Positions 13,301 to 28,300 of a stretch of 64,000 nucleotides of DNA are shown here, one piece after another. The translations under genes were made by a program, and so were the position numbers. The first letter of the stretch is position 1, and each line of letters opens with the position of its first letter. The notes under the pieces are model-generated. The model was not told the origin of the DNA, did not search any database, and saw only the letters and a program-made list of their open reading frames with translations. The stretch is from Callaeas wilsoni (Eukaryota; Chordata; Aves; Passeriformes; Callaeidae). The stretch spans positions 62,001-126,000 of the forward strand of contig VWPU01008375.1 in the NCBI GenBank assembly GCA_013398955.1. Reading direction: 5' to 3'.

Positions 13301-16300
13301 CCCTACAGCCTTTTGGAAGTCAGAACAAAAAACAAACACTGTATCATTTCTTTGGAAAGAGTTAGATCCCAGAAGAAATGTTGCTGCTGACACATTCAAA
13401 GCACCAGCATTATGATTTCTTTCTTTGGATGTTTTGGTGCATGGTAATAGAGGCTGAAAACACAAGCCAGATGCCGGAAGAATATATGACTGTGCACCTC
13501 AGAGGACTGTCCTGTCACACAACCCTCTTCCCTCCCCAGTTAGTTTTTCAGTGTGTATTTTTACCTCTAAAGCTGCCTGCCCACATCAGTTTAGGTATCT
13601 GTGTTCAAAGACTCTTTCTGGATATCTCAGACACTCAGTAGTGTCAGCATACTGCTGCTTCCCCCCAGAGCACGACATCCCAGGATTTCTGTGCCAGTTA
13701 AACCCAGTTTTTGGAAGCACAACTGGCAGAGGTGCTTCTTACAATCCAGATGCAACGTTACTACTGTGAACCAAATCCTTCACAAGATGAAGGTCAGGGC
13801 TTCATATAAGTCACCACACAAAGAATAGCTTTGTGTTTTATTCTTTTAGGATGTTACTACCAGAAACAATAGATGCAGCCTAATTAAAAGCAGGACCACT
13901 CATGCTACAGCTCCTTTCCAGTCCTCAAGTCTGCAGGATCAATGCTCACTTCAGGACTTCAGGGCAAAAACTGCTTTTCACTAAGTGCTGGACAATGCCC
14001 CAGCCTACAGGGACCCGATCTGTTATGAGTATATGGCATTATCTGAACAGTAATGAAACCTCAAACTAAATCCTTCTGGGCACATGGCAAGGAATCATCT
14101 GAACTGGAGACTCCTCCCATTTAATTCCCTGCTGCTCCTACTTTTCTGGCAGCCCTCTTTAGTTCGATCACCACCTGCTCTCCCCACTCCCCCCTCTCCC
14201 GCTAATTCGTCATTTCTTTCAGCTCCTCTGTAGCACTAATTATAGAGAAACAATGAAATCTCAAAAGCGTATCAAGTGAGGATTAAGCCAAGCTGCAGCA
14301 CGATGTGCCACAAGCAAGCTGCTCTTTGGTGGCAGCAGCAGCGTGCCATGCTTCTGGAACCAAACAAAGACGGGTTTCCATGCTGCTTTGGAGAGTTCAG
14401 AAAACATGGCAACACCGGCACTTCAGGCTTTGCAGCCACACAGTTTGTTTATTAAATGCCAGGGTGGCAAGAGAAAGAAAGGATAGAAACTGCAGCAAGG
14501 ATGCTGAACACATTGCTTAGTGAAAACAAGCATAGGGAGAGATGACACCAACAGACAGAAAAAGAAAAAGCCCATCAAGGAAGTTTTGTAAAGTTTAAGA
14601 GCAGGTAACAAATATATGGACAACAGTGGGAAGAGATTTCCTAGGTTGCTATGAACAACCTTCAATGAGGAAAAACCCCAGGGGTAGTTTGTGCCAGGGT
14701 AGCACAACTCGGACAAACCAACTCTGCCAGCAGCCACAGATCTGCTGTGATCCGAGCCAACTGCGGTCCCGACAACGTGGGCAGCACGGGGTTAATGTTC
14801 CTGTGCTGGGTTCCCGCTCACTCCCCACCTCAAGACGCTCTGATCAAGGTCAGCGCTGAGGCTCTTCCCTCTGCCTCTCTCAAGATCAGCTTTCGGAGAA
14901 AATTTGCTCCCTGGTTAATCTCTTCCAACATAACGGCTTAGCAAAACAATGAAAACCGGGCACAGCCAAATGCTTGCTGCTTTATTCCTGAAAAGCAGGA
15001 GATCATTTTATTGAAGAGTGATGGGGAGGAAAGAGACCCCAAATTGGTATTAGGATTGCTTAATACTCCCTGCTTTTGCCTCTGTAGGCTCTCAGATATA
15101 GTTCCAACCCTTAGGATAGCAGCTGCAAAATTCCTGCATAAGAGGGTCACGACCTACTTTAGAAAACACCGACTTAAGAGGAAAACATACCCTTTCTAAC
15201 CCTTGCTTCTTTCATGTTTCTACGATTAAATGGCTCTTTCTGAAATAAAACCAACCTCCGAAAGGATTAAAACAACCCAAATAAAAAAGTCCCCAAGCAC
15301 TCAGTTACTGAAGCTTGATTTTCCAGGTTATCTCCTCTGGATTCCTGGATCCATGCTCCCTGTACCTTCAGCACTCACAGCTCCAGCCTGAACTTCTTAA
15401 GTTGAGACAAACTGCCCATGAAAGCCCAGCATCAGCTTTCAAAGGAGGCTGGATACCATCTCTTCTACAGTTCCACAATTTACATGAAGTTGGTGTTTTT
15501 GAAAATAAAGACAAACCCTCTGAGATCTCAGTTGAAGTTAATGGAAACCAATTATTTCAAGGCTAATTGGAGGAGTGGAAAGACAGGGGACTGACGAGAG
15601 GACACAGCATGTTCCTACACACTTTGTCTCCAATTTAACTGAATCTCTGCAGCCACATAAGGACATTGCAGCTCTCCCAGTAAGATTGGGATGAACTGCA
15701 CCGATGCCTCTTCCCAGGCAATGCAACTGAAGCCAGAGATCCTCTTGGCAGAGAGATCTGCTTAAGCAATGGGAACAGTCATGCCAAACGGTCACAAGAC
15801 AAGCATCAAATCCTGGCTCTAGGATAGTATTCTCCTACCACGTGCAACAGCGATTTGAAGCAGTTCCATGGAAGGAGGACTCAACAAACAGTGTTGCCCG
15901 AGCTTTATATCTACTTCAGGCACCCTGGGAGATGTGAAAGTTTCCCTTCACTGTAACTCAGCTGCTCACAAAGCTGTTACAATCAAAGGCAACATGTTCC
16001 ATAATAGTCTTGGAGCATCAGTCCTTATCCTACTGCAGTACAGAATCCCCTCAGTAGAGGAAATACTCTTTCCCAGGGCCAAATGAACATTACAAACCAT
16101 TTAGGTTTGAAGGAACCTCTAGTCCACCCTCCTGCTGAAAGCAGGATAAAATCCCAACTTAGATCAGGTTCCTCAGCATCGAATTCAGCCTAGTTTGGAT
16201 TTTCTTTGACAAGAGGTATTTCTACAACCTTTTTGATTGTTTCTATGTTTGACCACCCACATGGTAAACTTTTTCCCCCCTTGCTAACTAATCAGATCTC

Positions 16301-19300
16301 CCAGTTTTGCTCCCAACCTTGGCCTTTTACCATGCACCTCTGTAGAATCGAGCTTCACCTCCTCTAGAATTTCCCACTAGATAGCTGAGGACAGCAACAG
16401 CTCTTCTAAGGCTGGAGAAATCCTGCTCCCATAAGTCACATTCCCAAGTCTCCTTCAGCATTAGGCCACGCTCAGCCAAACACCTCCACACAACCCTGCC
16501 CTGTGCTTCCACCCTTCCCTGCACACTCGACCTCTCTATTTTTAAGCGAGATCTGGAATCCATCCTCCACTATCTGGAGTGCGGTGCCAGAAAGCCACTC
16601 GTGACGCAGGCTCTGCTTATAATTGTGCCCCCGGGTTTTCCTCTTATGAACAATGCACACAAAACACTTCCCTGCAAGGCTGCTCTGGACCAAGCAATGA
16701 CATTCAGGTTCCAGGTACCCCAAAAGCCCAGAAGACCTTTAATGCTTTACAACTCAGGCTCAGTATTCATGTCTCTGCAGGCGCACTCCATCTCTGGATG
16801 CCTCAACTCTTTGACAGCCTCATGCCAAAGAGCTGTGGGAGCCCTGCTCTGATTACTCATTCCAAGGACAATACAGCAATAAAACAAGAAGCTACAGGAC
16901 TGGGAATAGAACTTCTTATGTGTTCTTACGGGGCAAATACAGACCTAATTAAACCAGAAATTAAATAACCAGACTGCAAATTCAGACCGATCTTGCAGTG
17001 TTTGGTCCATTTGCTATGGAGGCAAAGTGATGCCTCTATTTTCTGCACCTCATTTGAGGCTTCTGGTGAGAAGAGTCCTCTTGCAAAAAATGGACTGCCT
17101 CTAAAAACAAGCCAGCCAAAAAAAAATAAAGCCTACTCTCGAATTTCCAGCCAACTCAGCATGGGGTGGGAATACTCCTTTCCCCAAGCAGGACTCAGTA
17201 ACAAGAGTCCACTGGATGTCAAAGTCTTGCTGGCACAAACCCCACAATTCAGGAAGAGTGAAGTAATGCAATGTCAATGGTCCTTGAATACGTTTTTCAA
17301 GCCGTCTCCCCACTATGTGTCACATTCTTACTACAAAATGGAAGATGCAATCTGCAATAACAGCTACAAATAGCATTAATAAAACCAAAGGGAATTCATA
17401 ACAGGACTCGGACATGCTTCCAATACTGCCACAGAGGGGGCAAAAAGTCTGCTTACTTGTGGAGAGGAAAAAGCTTTCACAGCAAAGTATCATCTACTCA
17501 GCATGTGACTGCAGGAAGAGTGTTAACAATTCTAGAAGTGGAGTTACATCCCCAAATCAGCAGGAAGATCACTCGGGTGCTTCTAGCGCTGCTCAGAGTG
17601 AGCCCAAGCAGCAAGCTGGCTCCGAGTACTGCTGCTAGAGACACTGGGAGCAGCAGCAAAACCAGTAAGGGAGAATTCAGTTGGGTTTGCTCTGTGCCTG
17701 GCTGGGAGGCCTGTGGTAAACTGCAGCAGCAGCAGAGCAATAATCCATGGACAAGACACAAAAAGGTTACAAAATCACAGGAGTGAGCAGGGCTCCCCTC
17801 CCACACCAACACAGGAGTACAGACATCACCTACCCCCAGGAAGCTCCCAGAGCTGCACCAACACAGCCACGCTCACTCCCAGACACCTTTCCACGATTCA
17901 TTCCCAATACAAATTTACTATGAATAGTATTTCCTATTGAGAGAAGAACCAGGGCTTCACATCTCTTTACAAGCTGAAGGATGACACATCCACAGCACGA
18001 GCACCTATTTAAAACCCTGTAGAGGTAGTAAGAGGCCAGGCTTAACTTGGTGCACCTTCTCTCAACTCCAGTCATACAGTGTTTGATCAAAATCACAGAT
18101 GGAAAGAAACCGTGTAGAGAAGATGGAAAGAAACACTTGCTAATACAGTGCAGAGAAGAAATAAATCAGAGAAGCATAAGCAAAGGCAGAAAGCAAAAGC
18201 AGATTTACCTGGAAAGTTATGAGGGAGCCAAATTTAAAGCCTATATGAGGGGGTGGAGGAAAACCAGCAATCCCCACAGACTACATATCACAGCATAAGT
18301 ACACACCGCATAGGAAGACACCTGCACTTTGTGTATGCAACAGTCCTGCAGGCAGTGTAACAGCTCAACTCTCACATCTACAAGACACTGGCTACCCTCA
18401 TATTTCTGATGAAAAGGCTTCAGGAAGAACAGCTCAATCCTGGTTTACATAAATAATTTTAAAACTCTGCAATTCTGTGTGGTCAGTGTAAAATGTCGCC
18501 CTGCCCTTCAGTCCAGCCTAACTCGTATCACTGCATGCAGCAGGTTCACTCCTCATTCAGGCTCACCTTGAGCACAGCCCAGTGCTGGGAACATTCAGCT
18601 GGGTTCAAGCCAAACGTGGCTGCAGGTACAGTAAGACCCAGGGCATGTGCTGGACAACACCCTGAGAAAGGGCAAGGATGGGGAGGTAACAAGCCCAGGC
18701 AGAGAATCAAGACTTAAATACAAGTGACTTCTACTTCACACCAGCACATCTGATGACTACAGTCTAGACCTTTTACTGAAGAATTGGAAGGAGGAATGAG
18801 AAAAAGCAGTTTTCACTCATGAATGCCTGTTTTCATTTAAAATGCAGGTGTATCGCTTTGCAATGCTCTCTGATCATTTATTCCAGTACAGCCAGAGCTC
18901 AAGAAGTTTGAGATTCTGTGCAAGTTGTGAGGCCAAAGATTTCCAACGGTACTCACAACACAAGGGATTTCTGTTATTAAGACACCATTATGTGTCTTTC
19001 CCAAAGCCTGAGAGTCTTTGCTCAATTTATGTCAGCACCTGCAGTGCCCAACAGACAACTGATATTCCAGCATTAACCAAGCATGCTCAAAGAATTTCAG
19101 AAAATAAGGAGAAGCATATTCTGAAAGTCTGCTGTCCAATTAGAAATAGAGCCAAAACATTTGAACAGCACATAAACTTGCTGACAGTGAGTTATTCACC
19201 ATCTTGATGAGAGCTCTCGCAGTTGAGAACACCACTGAAAACCACACATCGTGTCCAGAGCTCAGAGGTTTCTGCCCATGTAAGACAATGTATTTCTCAA

Positions 19301-22300
19301 GATTCCTAGTGCTCCATGTACAGTGGAGAAGGATGATAAGCCAGCAAAGATCACACAGTGCTGCCAGCACTTATTTAAACATGCTTCCCCTCCAGTGGTC
19401 CATCAAGATAGAAACACTCGATGCCGCAGACTTATTGCCCAAGTCTTTAACTCACATCTCAGACTCAGAGGAAGGAATATAAACACAAATCCAATCACTT
19501 GTAAGAAGTCCAGTACTATTTTCAGAGCCATCAGCAACTGATGGGCAATACCCCCAGCTAGGTACATCTCCCGACGGCCCCACTGAACTCTACACTATAA
19601 ATAAATAAATGACGTTGATTTCTAAGCTGGAGAGAGGTTAGCTACTGTAATCTAAATGACTCTCTGCCAAGGTTTCTGTAGAAAGGAAGGGGAGTCTTAT
19701 GGAAATTTTCACCCCACCCCACACCGCATTGTTCTCTCAAAAATCTTTCAATATCTCTTAGGCCCTGAACACAGAAAAATGTTGTCTGTTTTCCACCTTC
19801 GGCAAACATACAGGTTGAGAGTCCTCACAGACTAAGCAGGGAAGTGACAGCCTTGCAGAGAAAACGGTCAGCTTGTCAATATAAAACAAGCCAGGACTGG
19901 AACAGAGGACGAGGAATAGGGCTGGCCAAGCAAAGCATGTCAGCAAGATACGTAACCAAGTTGTCACTGGGTCACTTTGCTGTTTGATTTCATCTGCAGT
20001 CACCAGCCCACCGCACAGGCAGCCAAGGCGAGCTTTCCACTGCCTCCCTATGAGAAAGAGTTGCAGGCTCCCAGCATCGGACTCCACATCGGAGCAAGAG
20101 ATGCAAGGAAAAAAAAGACCAGGGGAAAAGCCACTGGCCACAGAAGGCATCAGCAGAGAGAAGCATTACTAGGGAGGAGTATCAGCCCATCTGATATTCC
20201 TCCAGCATTTCCACTGCAAACACCAAAGCATGGAAGAGAGAGCGGCAGAGGGTGCTGCTCTTGGCTGTATGCCTAACCTCCCCCAGCCCTCACAATATCC
20301 CAGATCAGTCCAGACTAGCAGACATTCCCATCATGCCTTTAAGGAAACGCCCTCCAGCTGTCCAAGGCACCCAGGTGATTTGGGGAAGACCTCTGAGACC
20401 ATTTTCCTCACAGCAGTAACTACAGTAAGCTCCAAGGGCCAGTTACACAAGTCCTGCGTGACCTGCCACATTTACTTAAGATGCTATTAGCATGCCTAAA
20501 TTAGATTTTTAGTTTGAAACTAATTATATTTATTTGATTTTGTGCCAACATCCCTGGCTAATTTAAAGGGCGCTGCAGCTATGCAGTGTTAACTCTACAC
20601 GATGGAAAGCAGGCTCAAACACCTCATTTCCAAACACAGCAACTTCAGTGGAGAAGGTTCATCCTTCCCTTTTAATCACTGTCAGTTGCCTTTATGGTAT
20701 ATGCAGCAATGTAAATATCATGCTGGCTGTCATCAGGTATTAGCAAGGTTCAAAACACAGCACTGGTACAGCAGCCAAGCCAGTGTTCTCCTTTTTTCCC
20801 TCCCAATCTTTATCTCTGAACTCTGTCTCAAATGTAATTGTCAGCTGTAGAGGATATTTTATTTGGCCAGGGTTCCACTTAACAGAACAATCTGCCTGCT
20901 TACAGTGCAGATGTTTGATAGTACCGTGGTTATTTTAGGTAAATAAGCTTTTAAGTATCAGATATATCCTCTCTCAAAAGCTATTATCCTTTCTTTTCAG
21001 CAAATATCTTGATCTAGTAAATATTTTCTGCATCTATTAGTCTGTTCAGCACACAAGATTAGCCCACTAGTTAAGAATTACATTCTTTAACCAAGAGTAA
21101 TAAGAACCATCCTGAGCCTTAGGATCTGGACAATAACCGAGCTGAGGTTGCCAGTTTATCAGACCTCTCAGCTGTTCAAATAAGATTTGCATTGGTGAGT
21201 CGTTCAACAAGAAAACTGCTCATGCTCAAGATGCTTTTTCCAGTGATGTACAGTTTGCTGCAAGTCAGTACCAAGGTATTTATTAGCTGTTAATACCAAG
21301 CTATTTATTAGAGAGCAACTGGCATCCTCAATGACTGTTCTTACTTAAGTGAAAGGATGGAACTTATGGCTTCACCTTTCAACTCGCTTGGTGCTCCTGG
21401 GAGGGACCTCATTGCCCTCTACAGCTCCCTGAAAGGAGGCTGTAGCAAGGTGGGAGTCAATCTCTTCTTCCAGGTAACAAGTGACAGGATAAGAGGAAAT
21501 GGCCTCAAGTTGCACCATGGGAGGTTTATATCGGATATTAGGAAAACCTCCTCCCCTGAAAGGGCAGTCAGGCATTGGAACAGGCAGCCCAGGAAAGTGG
21601 TGGAATGCCTGAAGGTGTCCAAGAAACACTGGATGTGGCACTTGGGGACAGGGTTTAGTGGAGAACACAGTGGTGCAGGGTTAATGACTGGACTTGATGA
21701 TCTTAAAGGTCTTTTCCAATCTTAATGATCCCGTGACTCTACGATTTTATGACTACCTTGCATGGTGAGAGATAGAATGGTTCACAAAGAAGTGGCCTAG
21801 GAAGTAAAGACTTAACACATCAAGTTTCCAAAGAACTCCATTTCCACTGGTAGATCTTGAGGAATCACAAACTGGAGACATCTGTATCAACGCCTTTAAG
21901 GTTTGGACAGCACAAATGCTAAGGTTCAGCTTTCCTGTGCCTGCACAGGGAGTTGTCCTTGCAGATACAACCTGAACATAAAGCAAGTAGTGTAAGAAAA
22001 CCACCAAGCCTCAGCCACATGCTATGAAAGACAAGGCATTGTTACCTCCCACTGTCGTGGGGAATCCATTAAGCAGCTGTTTCATCCAGCGATGACAGGG
22101 TCACAGGGAGGTTTGAGTGTTTAATAGAACGTGTGTCGGTAATTCCCCATGTGCCATTTCCAGCACAAGCATTCATTAATTCGGTATAGGGATTATACAA
22201 TTTGGCATCAGCCAGAGCAGAGGACTGAACTCCACGACCTGGGAGTCCTCACTAGCTCTGTCTCAGCAAAATAAGTGACAGGAGCTTTCCAGTTTTGTTC

Positions 22301-25300
22301 TGAAAATTGACATGATGAAATCCATCTCCATGGATTTTGCAGGAAAGATGTTTACTCCACGACAAGAAGTGTTGTCTTTAATTGATGAATTTTCAAGCCA
22401 CCAAGATAACCTAAGAGTGTGTTGCCTGCCTGAAGCTGGAGACAGCCGAAATTCCCAACTGCAGTTTCAGCTGCCCCACTTACCTCAACAGGTATCAGCT
22501 CAGAGCACAGCCGAGCCAATGATTTTGTTAAGAAAAATATTCTGTAAGTGCTCTCATCCCACGGCCATTAATGTGCTCTCTCACTTTTCAAATACCATCA
22601 TTTCCCAATACCCTCTGCACTGTTTTCAAGGCTTCCTTTTCAGAAGAGCTTGAAAGAACCCCAGAACCTAAGGAAATGGATTTAAAATCCCCTCAAGACT
22701 GAAAATGAACAAGAGCCTGACTCAGACCAAATCGGAATTGAAAATGCACAACCTGTCCAACAGTAACTATGGAGCTTTCACCCAATGTTTAGTAAACCAT
22801 CAGTTTTACAAAACATGTGTTTAACTACCCCAAGGTGCAATAATCTCACACCCTGCCAAAAGTACCTCAACACAGTTCCACATTCACAAATAGTTTTTTA
22901 GACATTTTCCTACCTGACAACACCCTCCCCTCTAATGAACTGTAAAATCTGTCAGTTAACCCTGCTCTAAGACAAAAGCCAACTTCAATTCTTCCACACA
23001 ACAAGCCAGCAGACGATACCACTGGACAAGCCACGTGCTCAGTCAGATCTCACCAAAAGCGAGGTGGATACTCAAGGTCAAATTTTCACTCTGCAGTTTT
23101 AACTTAATTCAACTCTGTGGATGGATGAAATGGGAACAGCATCCTCCCACACAGCTTTATTAATAGCAAGGTGCTAGCAATAAGAGTAAAGTTTGTCCTT
23201 AAATTACCATTCATGACTATAAGACAGCAAAACTTTGGCAAAACCCAAGGAGAATTTACTACAGCAAGAGATGATCACTGAAGTATTTCAATTCACACTA
23301 TTCTTTAGCAGCTGCTTGTACCTTTTCCTTCCAGAATGAATTTACATAGGCTCATTTCCTGCCCAAAGGAAATATCCACTGGGGAGAATGCTATAAAGCC
23401 AGTTTAGCATGGAGTAGTGAAATGAAAGAAAACAAGAATTTTTTCTCTCCCCCGCCCCAAACTCTCAAGACAAGGCAGTTGGAGCAGAAAATTGAAATCT
23501 GGCAAAAAATTAAAACCTCATTCAGAAAAGCTTTTCTGTATTCCCTCACAAATGCATTTTAATTTGACTGAGTTATCAGACTTTGAAGGTGTCGTTTCAC
23601 AAGCATGCACTACAAGCTGTATAAAACTGTAAGGGATGGGAGGTGGAAGGAAGATTTGCCTAATACGGTAATTTGGTGAGAAAGTGAATCAGTGCTCTGA
23701 ATTTACTCATTCACGGATGGGATCCGTGAAGCCTTCAAGAGTTGAAGAGTCATCCCCTGCGGACTTCACAGTGTGTAAAACCAAAGAGGCCTCAGAAATC
23801 CTGGCAAGGCACATTACATTCTAGTTTGGTGGAGGCTGATACATAACCAAATATTTTTTCCAGGATGGAATTTCTCTTAATTACAAGAAAATTCACGTTA
23901 AGCGAAAATTCTGTGTGCAGTGGTGCACACCAGGAAACAACAATCTCTGAGAACCTTGGGGAGTGGTAAGAGAAAGGACTTGGGGAAAAAATACCTTGCT
24001 GGTTGTTGTAGCTGTTGAGTAGTTGTGAAAAGAAGTATTGGATTTTTCATTTGAGCACTTGTATCACCACAAATCCCTACCTGCTTGTAAAGTGTGACAG
24101 GACCACCTAACATGGTTGAAACCAAGGAATATGCAGGCTGTGATGATTAACATGAAAACCCCACTCATGAGCAGTGTTTCAAGGCAAACAACACGCTCAG
24201 ACAAGTTAAGGGACCAAACTTAGGGCTTACAGAATCCGACTCTAAGGTCAGTCCCTTCATTTATGTTCATGCACACGAGGGACATGAGAAATTCTCACTC
24301 AGTACCATGGACCCAGTCAGGTGCCTGTATCCCTGCTGATAGTCAGCTGTAGTTACATCATTTCCTATAGTGATTTTGTCTTACTCAAGCCAGACAAGTT
24401 GGATTTTGTTCTTAGTCTGGCTCCCTTCATTAGTATATGCATTATTTTGCCTACCAGAGGCATCCCATCTCTTCTCACACACCAAGAGCCATGACCTTCT
24501 GATTAAGAGCCTGGACTGCCTGTTAGCCAGGGCCCTAACCCTGTCTCCAAGACTTTCCCGTGTGGCTGCCAGGAAGACAGACGAAGTTTCACGTGTTTTT
24601 TAGAAATGTCAAGGCTGAACTCCCTTAGGTGAAGTCACAGGAAATTGCAGCAACTTCGAGAGCCAAGTCCTTCATATCTGCATCTCAGTTGTTTGATTCT
24701 AAAGGGAACGCAAGATAATAGGCTTAGCTCGTCTGGAAAGCCCCAGCATCCTGATATTTCAAAGATTTTGCAATGCCAAATTCCACTGCTCCAACAGCTA
24801 TTCTTCTATACCCACAAAGCCCTCAAGTCTGTCTCTCCCTATTAAGAAAGTTTAATAACACCAAGTTTACAAGCGCTCCATTAGCAAGTCCACAGCTAAA
24901 TTTATTGCTGCAGGGATTTACGATGGATATTGTCCATTTTTGGGGAAATCTTCCAAGAAAATTTGACCAAGACACACTTTGTTGCAATGCGCTAATACAA
25001 TTAGCAATAAGTGTTATTGCCATCATTTTAAAAAGCTCCGTCTTTTATTAAAAGATTACATCTCTAGACTCTGGCTTAGTGGGCAAGCTACTAACACTCA
25101 GAAAGAAAAGAGATGCTGCCAAGTTTAAATAGACAGACGTTCTGGGGAAGAGTTGATTCTCTTCAAGATTTCATCAGCTGCAGAAGCAAGAAGCCTCCCA
25201 GGCATGCATTTGTCAGGCAGCATGTACACCCCTCAGGTGTGCTCAGGAGCACAGCACAGCCGCACTTCCCAGCACCAGCCAAGATATTTGCATTAAACTG

Positions 25301-28300
25301 AAACTGTTTAAATGGATTTTAAGAAATGGAAGTGTTAAACATTAATCAGTCCGGGTACCTATCAGCACTGGAAGCAACTGCTGCATAGAAGCCAACCCCA
25401 GGAAAGTGTGAACTACTTCCATATAAAACACCCTGCATGTTGGTTTTTCCCTTAATACCCCAGAATAGCTGAAAGCAGCAGGATCTGTCTCTGCTCTCCC
25501 CTAAACCAGCAGGCAAAGCTAACAACCACATATTCTTCCCAGCCAGCCTCCTTCATCACTGCCTGGCTTTGTAAGTCCTCATTCTGCTGCCTTGTGCATT
25601 TTATTCTCCTTCCTATCAGGGAACAGACAACGGAAGCACGAAAAAAAGGCACGTGCACAACCCAACACCTTTAGCTTTCATTTCCCCAGAGGTGAAAAGC
25701 GCCTCAGTTCAGCTCTAATTCTGAAAGGGCAGTGCTATCAAAGGTCTTAAAGAAAGGAGATGTGTCAAGTATCCAGAGGAAAGGTAGCCTGGATGCAGGA
25801 GTAGCTTGGCTATTTTGTTGCACTCAGGATCACACAAGATAGATTTGTCTACATCCAAGCAGCCAAGAAACTGGTACTGAGCATCTCCCACTTCAGTTCC
25901 CAAGCAGACCAAGTACTATGAATGATCACTCATTTTTTTAACTTATCTACACTTGCCTAAAATGAATTTAATATAAGTTTTAACATAATATAAAACAACT
26001 AAGGCTTTTCCACTAACTTCATGTGGAAAAAATGAGTACACAAAGAAAGTTTTCAAATGAATTAACCAGTCTGAATACTGGGAATACAGTGTAGGAATCA
26101 ATTTTGCTCAGCAAAGCTGTGGGGAGGAGTGAGAATCCACAAGGAAATGCTAAAACAAAACATATGGCACCAAGACTGAATCCTAAACACTCCATTTAGA
26201 GCGCAGGCAGTACGGTGTAAGATTTTTCTTGAATGGGTTTTAAATAATCAGGTGTGTGACACCGGCTGCAGCCAGCACACAGACACCACAGCTAGCAATG
26301 AACACCACGCTCCCAAAAAAACAAAAACCAACCCCTAAAGTTATCATTGGGCAAGAGCCTCCCATTCCAGCCTGGTTTTTACATCCAAAGACCCCAATTG
26401 CTCCTGGTCAGCACCTCCAGGCTGCTCTATTTCAATGGCAGTGATTTCTCAGCATACGAGACTTCTACACAAGTACCAGACGGATGACCACAGACATCTT
26501 GGTAAAATTTGAGAGAGCAGATACCATAATTCTAAGAAGTTCCTCTGTACCCGCGAAAAAAAATTTCTCCCACACAGGGGTGGGATGAACACAGATAGAA
26601 ATCTAAATATTCAGCCCCAAAAGATTAACATGTTCACAGGCAAAGCCCAACTCCAAAGCTACTCAAACCACAGTCATTAAAAAAACTAATCATTCCTTAA
26701 ACGGTGACTTCAATTTTCAATTTAGGCTTGATTTCTGATGGGATAAGAAACTCCCACCACATCTGCTCACGCAGCCTGCTCTGTCCTCATCGCTGCGAAG
26801 GAATCTGTCAGGGGAGAGAGGGCACAGGAACAGAGCATGGGAGCACTCCCACCACTAATTTATCTCCTGTTTCTGGCACGGGCTCTCTGCAGCAAAGGGG
26901 ATGCTCCTAAATCAAACAGCCACAGTCAGCACGGTTCTCATCTCTCCAAAAAAGTAGCAAAATGAGAATGACCCAGTTCCAACCAACTTCACTCCCGCTA
27001 CCAGCATTTCCAAGAGGAATTGTGAGATCCAGGGGAAGCCGCATGTGTGAGTATCTGATCAGCACAAGCAGCATGAGGTCGAATTTTTTTTCAGGCTTCA
27101 AAAAGAAGACTGCAGTAATTTATATGCAATCCACGCTCAGAAGACCAACCACCTTCACAACCACCACCACCACGGCACAGATTATATTCTGCTTTTTAGA
27201 TACAAATTGCAGCATCTCCAAAGGCCCTATTCACCTGCAGAACTCTCGCTACTCTGCAGGTACATTTCACTGAAATGCTTTTTAAATTGCTTCCTCTACC
27301 CCACCTGCATTTTATCCTTTTTAAAAATGAAATCAGATTCTCATCTGAGCAAAGTTCCTTGATTCAGTGTACCAGAAGTTATTTAAGCCTAAGGAGGCTA
27401 CTTAGCAGTTATTAACACTAACCAAACATAATCAACACGGATATTAATCCATACCTTTATAATGGCATGAGTCATCTCCAGTGCTGAGTAATCCTTTTTT
27501 ATTTATATATAGTATTAGCCAGAATGGGGGGGGCAGTTTTACAGCAGAGGTTCTCTCTGCAGGTAGGAAACTTGCTTTTTCTATTCCTGCACTTGAGTGG
27601 TATGGAAACATCCACATCCAATAAAAGCCACATATGACTATTTTCAGGTACAAATTAAGGAATTGGACTACAAATGTATTTTCTTTATTCTATGTGAAAA
27701 AAACAGCTGAGCTGGTAATCTCAAACTTTAAATTTTAGGAGTAATGTTTTTTTCCATCAGGAAACAAGTTAAATCCTTTAAAACCACCGGTGCAAGGTTC
27801 ATCTCTTTCCACAGCAGAACATCTCTTTGTTCCGTGCTGAAGAACCTTTACAGCTCCTCAGTTATAAAGAGAGCTCAAAAAAAAAAACCAAAAACCAACC
27901 AAAAAACCCTTGAGGTTTACAGGAGACATGAAGCAGGAGGCAAGGCAGTCCAGCTCAGTTAACACAGTGACATTTTGTCCCACAAATCATATACGTGCTA
28001 GGAAACTTGCGTCACATCTCCATCCAGGCCGCTGGCAGACACACCAGTGTTTGAAACGAGTAAAGGGGGGGCAGGGGACGGGAAAGTTAAAAAGAGAAAC
28101 CATATGTTTGCAATATACACATCTCAGTGTACACTCCATCACATGCCAAAATGCCAACACAACCTTTCAGTCAGCAGGCGACATCCAGAAACTCAGTTTG
28201 CAGAGGGACAGGGAAAAGACACAGAAGAAATTAAACACTTTTTCCAGATTTCTCCCCACGTCCTGTCAGTTAACATGAGACAACACATCTCTGTGCTCCT